The notes under the pieces are model-generated. The model did not search any database. It was not told where the DNA came from and worked only from the letters and a program-made list of their open reading frames with translations. From assembly GCF_001552555.1 (NCBI RefSeq), contig NZ_BCRK01000049.1, forward strand, positions 1 through 35,422: a stretch of DNA of 35,422 nucleotides, read 5' to 3'. Position numbers and translations under genes: made by a program. This DNA is from Nocardiopsis trehalosi NBRC 14201 (GTDB taxonomy: Bacteria; Actinomycetota; Actinomycetes; Streptosporangiales; Streptosporangiaceae). This document shows positions 30,312-35,422 of the stretch, one piece after another (positions within the stretch are counted from its first letter, which is position 1; every line of letters begins with the position of its first letter).

Positions 30312-30653
30312 ATGTTCACCGTCTTCGGCCGCGAGCCCGCGGTCATCATCGGCGCCGTGTCGGCCGTGCTGTCGCTGCTGGTGGCGTTCCAGGTGCCCGG
30401 CATCAGCGACGCCACCGCGCCACTCATCGTCGCCGTCATCACCGCCGTGTTCGGCGCGATCACCGCGGCCCTGACCCGGCCCGTCGCGCCTGCGGCGTTC
30501 ACGACCCTGGTGACCGCGGGGGCCGCCCTGCTCGCCGGCTACGGGTTCGAGGTGTCGGCGGAGGCCGTCGCCGCGGTCAACGGCGTCGTTCTGGCGACCC
30601 TCACCCTGATCACCCGCCAGCAGGTCACCCCCACCACGGGGGTGGCTGCGTGA
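30312..30653 (+). CDS. Holin-like membrane protein
   Basis: A 113-residue protein starting at ATG 30312, with GAGGAG four bases before; the upstream ATG at 30297 has no such site. Three hydrophobic helices are visible: VIIGAVSAVLSLLVAFQVPG, LIVAVITAVFGAITAALTRP, and FTTLVTAGAALLAGYGF, with a short amphipathic end. The topology and place after the endolysin match holins of actinophages, which often follow the amidase. The stop overlaps the GTG of the next gene (GTGA). Confidence 0.75.
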   Translation: MFTVFGREPAVIIGAVSAVLSLLVAFQVPGISDATAPLIVAVITAVFGAITAALTRPVAPAAFTTLVTAGAALLAGYGFEVSAEAVAAVNGVVLATLTLITRQQVTPTTGVAA

Positions 30654-32638
30654 GGCACCTGTTCGGCCAGACCCGCGCCGACTGGGTCATGGAGGCCGGC
30701 GACCCGATCCAGGCCGGGGAGACGATCGTGGCCTACGTCGCGCACATGCTCCCGTCCCAGCCGGTGACCCTGTGGTCCGCCGCCACCGGCGGCGAGCAGG
30801 TGGTCGACCTCGTGCACGCCGACACCGGGGAGCCCATCGGGTCGGCCTTGGTGACCGACCAGTACGGATCGATCCCGGCGTTCCGGGGCCCGGAGGGCGT
30901 CACCTACCTGTGGGCCTCAGCGTCCATGGACGGGTCGTCCCCGCGGTACGCGATGATCGCGACCGACGTCGCCGACGGCTACACCGACGTCACCGACACC
31001 CTCACCGCCCTGGACACGGCGGTGGACGACCTCGGCGCCCGGACGACCGTCCTGGAGGAGCAGGCCGGAGAGGCATCCGGCCCGTCGGGGTGGCACGACG
31101 TCACCGCCGCCCCCTACTCGGCGCCGGCCGACGGCACCACCGACGCGACCTCGGCCATCCAGGCGGCGCTCACCGCGTGCGCCGACGCGGGCGGCGGCGT
31201 CGTGTGGGTGCCGGGCGGGACCTACGCGATCGCGTCGGGGCCGCTGCGGATCTATGGCGACACCCACCTGATGCTGGCGCCATCCGCGGTGATCCGCCGG
31301 ACCGCGGCGGGCACGATGCTCCTCAACGGCGACGCCGACCAGAGCTTCGGCGGCTACACCGGGCACGGCAACATCACCGTCGAGGGCGGCACGTGGGACG
31401 CCAACGGCACGGTCGTCACCGCGAACAACATGGCCATTTCGATCGGGCACGCGGAGAACGTCACCATCCGCGACACCACGATCAAGGACGTGCCGGGCTA
31501 CCACGCCATCGAATGCAACTCCACCAAGGGCGCGCGCATCGACCGCGTGTCCTGCCTCGGGTTCGTCGCCACCGCCGGCCGCGAGTTCTCCGAGGCCATC
31601 CAGTTCGACCTCGCCAAGGGCTCCAGCTACTTCGGGGGGTTCGGCCCCTACGACGACACCGAGTGCGTCGACGTCCTCGTCCAGGGCTGCCGGATCGGCC
31701 CCTCGGGAACCCCCGGCACAACGAGCTGGGGGCGCGGCATCGGATCGCACTCCACCTCGCCGGACCGGCCGCACCGCGACGTGCGCATCATCGGCTGCCA
31801 CATCTCCGACACCGCCCAGTGGGGCATCGGCGCCTACGCCTGGTCCGGCGCCATCATCGCCGACACCACCTTCGACGGATGCGGGGCGGGGGTGTGGGCG
31901 CGCACCCTGGACTCCTCCTCCACCAGCCACCGGACCCGCGCCAACGGCACCACCATCACCGGGTCCCAGCCGCTGGCCGGCATCACCGTCAAGGGCTGCA
32001 CCTTCCTCGGGTGCGACACCTACGCCCAGGTGGTGATGCTGGAGGGCGAGGCGGCCGGGCAGTGGCGGCGCTGCGTCGTCGCCGACAACGTCATGGAGTG
32101 CTCCGGCACGCCCGGAGGCAACACCGCGATCCGCCTGTCCTACGTCAACGACTCCACGGTCAGCGGGAACACGATCTATGAGGCGAGCAACACCGCGATC
32201 TCCCAGGGCAACATCTCCGGGGTCACGGTGACCGGCAACCGGGTCAACGGGTCCCGGGCCGGCGGCATCTCCTGCGACACCGGCGCCCAGGTCGTCATCT
32301 CCGGCAACGACCTGTCGAACATCGACCACAACGGCATCCACATGCTGACCTCCACCGATGTGCAGGTCACCGGCAACCTCATGAAGTCGTGCGGTCGCGC
32401 CGGCGGTACCCAGTACGGCATCCGGGTGTCCTCCACCTGCACCTACTTCACCTTGTCGGGCAACCGGGTGCGCGGGCACGGGTCGGGGTCCGAGGTCACC
32501 AACGCGATCGGGATCACGGCGACCTGCACGAACTTCAAGTCGTTCGGCAACGACGTCCGCAACTCGCTGTCGACCAGCACCGCGCTGGTCTACGGCGGCG
32601 GCGCCGGCCAGGACACCACCGCGACCGACATCAGCTAG
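30650..32638 (+). CDS. Tail fibre/tailspike with pectate-lyase-like beta-helix
   Basis: A 662-residue protein starting at GTG 30650. Residues 1-~108 form an N-terminal anchor module (RHLFGQTRADWVMEAGDPIQ to SPRYAMIATD) shared with the next protein. A short coiled coil follows (TALDTAVDDLGARTTVLEEQ). From about 147 on it is a right-handed parallel beta-helix of the pectate-lyase type: the entry WHDVTAAPYSAPADGTTDAT, the PGGTYAI strand, and then many short turns with Asn/Gly (TVSGNTIYEASN, VTVTGNRVNG, VVISGNDLSN). Beta-helix tailspikes bind and often cut surface polysaccharides. No catalytic residues are assigned. Confidence 0.85.
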   Translation: MRHLFGQTRADWVMEAGDPIQAGETIVAYVAHMLPSQPVTLWSAATGGEQVVDLVHADTGEPIGSALVTDQYGSIPAFRGPEGVTYLWASASMDGSSPRYAMIATDVADGYTDVTDTLTALDTAVDDLGARTTVLEEQAGEASGPSGWHDVTAAPYSAPADGTTDATSAIQAALTACADAGGGVVWVPGGTYAIASGPLRIYGDTHLMLAPSAVIRRTAAGTMLLNGDADQSFGGYTGHGNITVEGGTWDANGTVVTANNMAISIGHAENVTIRDTTIKDVPGYHAIECNSTKGARIDRVSCLGFVATAGREFSEAIQFDLAKGSSYFGGFGPYDDTECVDVLVQGCRIGPSGTPGTTSWGRGIGSHSTSPDRPHRDVRIIGCHISDTAQWGIGAYAWSGAIIADTTFDGCGAGVWARTLDSSSTSHRTRANGTTITGSQPLAGITVKGCTFLGCDTYAQVVMLEGEAAGQWRRCVVADNVMECSGTPGGNTAIRLSYVNDSTVSGNTIYEASNTAISQGNISGVTVTGNRVNGSRAGGISCDTGAQVVISGNDLSNIDHNGIHMLTSTDVQVTGNLMKSCGRAGGTQYGIRVSSTCTYFTLSGNRVRGHGSGSEVTNAIGITATCTNFKSFGNDVRNSLSTSTALVYGGGAGQDTTATDIS

Positions 32639-32646
32639 GAGGCGCT

Positions 32647-33387
32647 GTGGCGAGGCACCTGTTCGGCCAGACGAGGGCGGACTGGGCGATGGCCACCGGC
32701 GAGGCCGTCATCGAAGACGACGTCGCCGTGGGCTACGTGCCCGTGATGCTGCCCGGCCAGCCCATCACCCTGTGGGCCGCTCCTGACGGCACGACCCCGG
32801 TCACCGACATCACCGACCCCGCCGGGGCCCCGGTCAGCCAGCTCGCGGCCGACGCCGACGGCAACATCCCCAGCTTCAGGGGCCCGGACGGGGTCCGGCT
32901 GGTGTGGGCCTCGGCCAGCGCGGACGGGTCCTCGCCGCGCTACGCCATGACCGCGATCGACCTGGGCGCCGACATCGCCGACCACGAGACCCGGCTGGCG
33001 ACGCTGGAGGCCGGGGGGGTCGGCACCTCCGTCCCCGAGCACATCCGGTTCTCCGCGGCGACCATCACCACCGCCGAGGCCGCGGACCCGCCGCCGGCGC
33101 ACCGCGCCTACAACCTGACCGGCGGAGAGCAGACCGTGCTCGCCATCCAGGCCGCCGCCGCCGTGGCCCCGGCCGCGGGCCCGGTGGAGGTCGACGTCCG
33201 GGTCGACGGCGCCAGCGTGTTCGCCGCGCCCGGGGACCGGCCGTCCATCCCCGTCGCCGCGAACGCCTCGGCGGTGGTGGCGCCGACGGGGTCCGCGGCG
33301 CTGCCCGCCGGGTCCTACCTCACCGTGGTGCCCACCGCCGGCGACGATGCCGCGCAGGCCATCACCGTGACTGTGCGGGTGGTCTGA
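32647..33387 (+). CDS. Second tail-fibre protein, paralogue of the first
   Basis: A 246-residue protein starting at GTG 32647, with GGAGG upstream. Its first ~105 residues align with the anchor module of the previous gene (RHLFGQTRADW, PGQPITLWAA, IPSFRGPDGVRLVWASASADGSSPRYAMTAID). A short coiled coil (ETRLATLEAGG) leads to a different C-terminal beta domain (IRFSAATITTAEAADPPPAH, VEVDVRVDGASVFAAPG). The DNA of the first codons is also identical over 21 bases. It is a duplicated and re-tailed fibre gene, probably an alternative or accessory receptor-binding protein. Confidence 0.78.
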   Translation: MARHLFGQTRADWAMATGEAVIEDDVAVGYVPVMLPGQPITLWAAPDGTTPVTDITDPAGAPVSQLAADADGNIPSFRGPDGVRLVWASASADGSSPRYAMTAIDLGADIADHETRLATLEAGGVGTSVPEHIRFSAATITTAEAADPPPAHRAYNLTGGEQTVLAIQAAAAVAPAAGPVEVDVRVDGASVFAAPGDRPSIPVAANASAVVAPTGSAALPAGSYLTVVPTAGDDAAQAITVTVRVV

Positions 33388-33388
33388 C

Positions 33389-34582
33389 ATGGTGACCCTG
33401 CGCGCCAACGAGTTGTCGGGCACCCCGGACACCGAGATCACCACCGCCAACAGTGCGGCCGGTGGGGACGCGTTCACGGCCGTGTCCGGCGGCCCGCTCT
33501 ACACCGCCGACGGACGGGAGGGCGGTGGCGGGGCGTACCTGCCCGGGTTCGGCATCGGCGGGTACAGCGTCCTGGAATGGTCGGGCCTCGGCGACGGGCC
33601 CGTCGCCGTCCGCGCGTTCGTCCGCCTGGACGACCCCGACGGGTTCAGCCAGGACGTCGCCATCAGGATCGGTGCCGCGCAGGTGCGCCTGACCACGGGC
33701 TTCGGCTCGGGCGTGGTGGTCGAGACGGACGAGGACACCACCGTCCTGGCGCCCGCCACCGCCATCCCCTTCGGCACCTGGATGAGGATCGAGGCCACCG
33801 CCGCCGGGGACCGGTTCACCGGTCGGGTGTTCTTCGACGCCTCCTCCGACCGGCCCTCCTGCTCCGGCGTCATCACTCGCTCCGACACCTTCACGACCGT
33901 GGGCGCCGCTGGCCGCCGTGCCCACCTCGACCAGCTCCTCGTCGCCGACGCCCCGTGGCCCGTCGGGCTGCTCCGCGTGCAGTCGTGCGGCGGGCCGCCC
34001 GGCACCGAACCCGTGGCCGGGAACAGCTCTTATGGGGATGCGTGGGGGGCGGTCGACGCCGGGATCACCTACACCGCCGACGGGTACGCCGGCCCCGGTC
34101 TGCGGCTGCCCGGGGGCGCGACCGCCCGCGGCGTCGCCTGGAACAGCGGGTTCGCCCTCGGCGACTTCGCCGTGCGCGGGCACCTGCGGCGCGACGAGGG
34201 CGCCGAGGACGGGCACGTCGCCTGGGCCAACACCGGCGGCGGGGTGTTCCTGACCTCCGGGGGTGGGCTGTCCTGGGCGGGCCTGGAGCTGCCCGCCGGC
34301 GCTGTGCCCGCCGGGGAGTGGGTGCGCGTCGAAGTCCGCCGGTCCGCCGGCGTCGGCCACCTGGAGGTGTTCGGCGACCCGCAGGCCACCACCCCCACGG
34401 CCGCCGCCTCCGGGATGGTGCCGACCGACCTCCAGCCGCAGTGGTGGTGGGAGCGGTACGGCACCGGCGGCATCACCTGGGACGAGCTGGCGCTGGCCGA
34501 CACCGGCGACCGCATCGGCCCCATCACCCTGCCCGAGCACCCCGGGTACACCGGGTTCGGGCTGCCCATGTTCGCCACCTAG
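33389..34582 (+). CDS. Tail-associated protein with tandem-duplicated beta domain
   Basis: A 397-residue protein starting at ATG 33389. Two similar halves are visible. The first runs from RANELSGTPDTEITTAN through DAFTAVSGGPLYTADG, YLPGFG and DGPVAVRAFVRLDDPDG; the second from RVQSCGGPPGTEPVAGNSS through DAWGAVDAGITYTADG, RLPGGA and GDFAVRGHLRRDEGA. Each looks like a jelly-roll (concanavalin/laminin-G-like) sandwich, often a sugar-binding fold. Last gene of the late cluster; a strong terminator follows 12 bases later. It probably decorates the tail fibres or capsid. The family is not named with certainty. Confidence 0.72.
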   Translation: MVTLRANELSGTPDTEITTANSAAGGDAFTAVSGGPLYTADGREGGGGAYLPGFGIGGYSVLEWSGLGDGPVAVRAFVRLDDPDGFSQDVAIRIGAAQVRLTTGFGSGVVVETDEDTTVLAPATAIPFGTWMRIEATAAGDRFTGRVFFDASSDRPSCSGVITRSDTFTTVGAAGRRAHLDQLLVADAPWPVGLLRVQSCGGPPGTEPVAGNSSYGDAWGAVDAGITYTADGYAGPGLRLPGGATARGVAWNSGFALGDFAVRGHLRRDEGAEDGHVAWANTGGGVFLTSGGGLSWAGLELPAGAVPAGEWVRVEVRRSAGVGHLEVFGDPQATTPTAAASGMVPTDLQPQWWWERYGTGGITWDELALADTGDRIGPITLPEHPGYTGFGLPMFAT

Positions 34583-34593
34583 CCAGCACGAGA

Positions 34594-34626
34594 CCGCCCC
34601 GCCCTCCTACGTGGAGGGCGGGGCGG
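34594..34626. terminator. Strong hairpin closing the late operon
   Basis: CCGCCCCGCCCTCC (34594-34607) pairs perfectly with GGAGGGCGGGGCGG (34613-34626) around TACGT. It starts 12 bases after the last structural gene and is followed by CTTCGCTGT. A 14-bp perfect GC stem is a strong terminator even without a T-tract. Confidence 0.85.
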
Positions 34627-34637
34627 CTTCGCTGTGC

Positions 34638-34710
34638 CCAGGGGGTGGGCGGGGTCACGGACCACCCCCTGGGGTGGCGGCCGGCCCCCTTGCCCAGGGG
34701 ACCGGCCGCC
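34638..34710. terminator. Two further hairpins in the right-end gap
   Basis: A perfect 9-bp pair joins CCAGGGGGT (34638-34646) to ACCCCCTGG (34664-34672) with a 17-base loop. The second joins GGCGGCCGG (34676-34684) to CCGGCCGCC (34702-34710), with inner CCCC/GGGG pairing possible. They lie between the late operon and the minus-strand genes and may end transcription from the right side. Confidence 0.6.
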
Positions 34711-34770
34711 GTCGCGCGCGGCCTGCCGTATCCACCGTCAGATTGCGCGCGCGTCTAGGGGGACGCCTCG

Positions 34771-34814
34771 GCGCAGGTCATTTCGTGACGCGTTTCGTGA
34801 CACGGTGCCTGCGC
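34771..34814. repeat. Direct repeats nested in an inverted repeat
   Basis: Two 12-base direct repeats with one difference, TTTCGTGACGCG (34781-34792) and TTTCGTGACACG (34793-34804), are enclosed by the inverted pair GCGCAGG (34771-34777) and CCTGCGC (34808-34814). GTCA-TTTCG-TGAC (34777-34789) forms an additional small dyad. No gene covers it. Function unknown; a recombinase or regulator binding site is possible. Confidence 0.45.
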
Positions 34815-34833
34815 GGCGTCCTCGGGGTCCGCG

Positions 34834-34938
34834 TCAGAGGGACCTGAACGCGGCGGGGAGCCCTTCCGCCAGCATGCCCAGCGCGACAGCGAGGGCGATG
34901 ATGAGGAGGGCATAGACGAGGGTGGCGCGCTGGCTCAC
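34834..34938 (-). CDS. 34-residue membrane peptide
   Basis: A very short gene starting at GTG 34938 with AAGGA on the minus strand upstream. The peptide is one hydrophobic helix (LVYALLIIALAVALGMLAEG) with a polar N-terminus (SQRA) and a short basic end. Ribosome site, clean topology and a following region free of plus-strand genes support it as real. It could be a small membrane regulator, a toxin-like peptide or a phage membrane protein; nothing decides among these. Confidence 0.5.
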   Translation of the reverse strand: MSQRATLVYALLIIALAVALGMLAEGLPAAFRSL

Positions 34939-34969
34939 GCGGAGTCCTTCCGGTCGGTGCGTCTGGGGT

Positions 34970-35014
34970 GCTTCCCGCCCCGCCTGGGGAAGGCGGACGG
35001 GCGGGGCGGGAAGC
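34970..35014. terminator. Long perfect hairpin between minus-strand genes
   Basis: GCTTCCCGCCCCGCC (34970-34984) pairs over 15 perfect base pairs with GGCGGGGCGGGAAGC (35000-35014), with a 15-base loop. It lies downstream of the minus-strand gene ending at 35106 and upstream of the 34-residue gene, so it probably ends the former's transcript. Confidence 0.75.
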
Positions 35015-35105
35015 GGCCGGGCGGCCTCGGGGCCCGGCGTTGTGGACCGCGCACCGGCTTCCCCCGGGGCATCAGCACCCCTCACCTTCGCCGGTGCGCG
35101 GCCGT

Positions 35106-35422
35106 TCATGGGCGCCGACTGGTGTCGTTGGCGATGGAGAACACCTGGGAGGACCGGTAGTAGGTGCGGGCGCCGGAGTAGACGCGGTCCATCTCGGCGG
35201 CGGCGAGCACGGGTTCGGGCCAGCCGAGGATGCCCGCGGCCTCGGGCTCGGTGAGGTCGTACAGCCAGGGTTTGGCGTAGGCGCCCCACGCCGCCCACAC
35301 CGACCGGTAACCGTTGGGGTGGTAGTAGACGCCCCACGCGTCGGCCTCCGCGCGCGTGACGGCGAGGGCGGGCGGGGACTCGGCGAGGGGGTCGTCGGCG
35401 AGGAGCGCGCCCGGCACGCCGG
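35106..35422 (-). CDS. Unrecognised protein, possibly cut by the window edge
   Basis: A minus-strand frame of at least 103 residues. The only visible start is GTG 35417, five bases from the edge, so the true start may lie outside. The sequence is rich in aromatic residues (WGVYYHPNGYRSVWAAWGAY, KPWLYDLTEPEAAGILGW) with a short helix (PEPVLAAAEMDRVYSG). No family is recognised. A perfect hairpin follows its stop, on the minus-strand reading. It may belong to the prophage's right arm or to the host; the sequence does not decide. Confidence 0.6.
   Translation of the reverse strand, partial: GVPGALLADDPLAESPPALAVTRAEADAWGVYYHPNGYRSVWAAWGAYAKPWLYDLTEPEAAGILGWPEPVLAAAEMDRVYSGARTYYRSSQVFSIANDTSRRP

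Noticed and set aside
34583-35422. A second tRNA end marking attR near the right edge
   Set aside because: No match to the T-arm or acceptor sequence of bases 17-43 was found there by reading.

Overview
The window is a prophage, nearly complete, in a high-GC actinomycete. By eye the sequence is about 70% G+C. It uses many GTG starts and one clear TTG start, and packs its genes with ATGA/GTGA overlaps. The genus cannot be fixed from the sequence; streptomycete- or Nocardiopsis-type hosts fit. The left end (1-43) is the 3' part of a class II, serine-type tRNA, followed at once by a tyrosine integrase gene reading back toward it. This is the usual arrangement at the attL of an element inserted in a tRNA gene. 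I found no second copy of the tRNA end, so attR is probably outside the window.

Layout. (1) 138-2599, minus strand: integrase and an XRE-type regulator in one overlapping operon, in a patch of visibly lower GC. (2) 2600-2921: regulatory region with repeated TGTGC sites. (3) 2922-8156, plus strand: an excisionase-like HTH protein, small unknowns, two BRO/antirepressor-like proteins, a PrimPol-type primase-polymerase and a primase-type ATPase/helicase. (4) 8157-8564: a 408-bp gene-free segment with ten copies of an 8-bp core, GGCGGGTA, in both orientations. It is a candidate replication origin or operator array and the most interesting non-coding feature here. (5) 8565-11715: small accessory and regulatory genes separated by strong hairpins. 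(6) 11912-12238, minus strand: a lipoprotein 'moron' flanked by terminators. (7) 12363-21055: HNH endonuclease, small and large terminase, HK97-type portal, protease and capsid, connectors, tail terminator and major tail protein. (8) 21055-28448: tail chaperone pair with a -1 frameshift site, tape measure with an embedded NlpC/P60 peptidase, and baseplate/tip proteins. (9) 28458-30653: small membrane proteins, amidase endolysin and holin-like protein. (10) 30650-34582: two tail-fibre paralogues sharing an N-terminal anchor, and a protein with a tandem-duplicated domain, closed by a strong terminator. (11) 34583-35422: hairpins, a nested repeat, a 34-residue membrane peptide and an unrecognised gene at the edge, both on minus.

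Together the genes describe a temperate, long-tailed siphovirus with an HK97-fold head. The regulator with the integrase would hold lysogeny. The excisionase and antirepressor-like proteins would act in the switch to lytic growth. Primase and helicase with the repeat array would start replication. HNH and terminase package DNA, and amidase plus holin candidates lyse the host.
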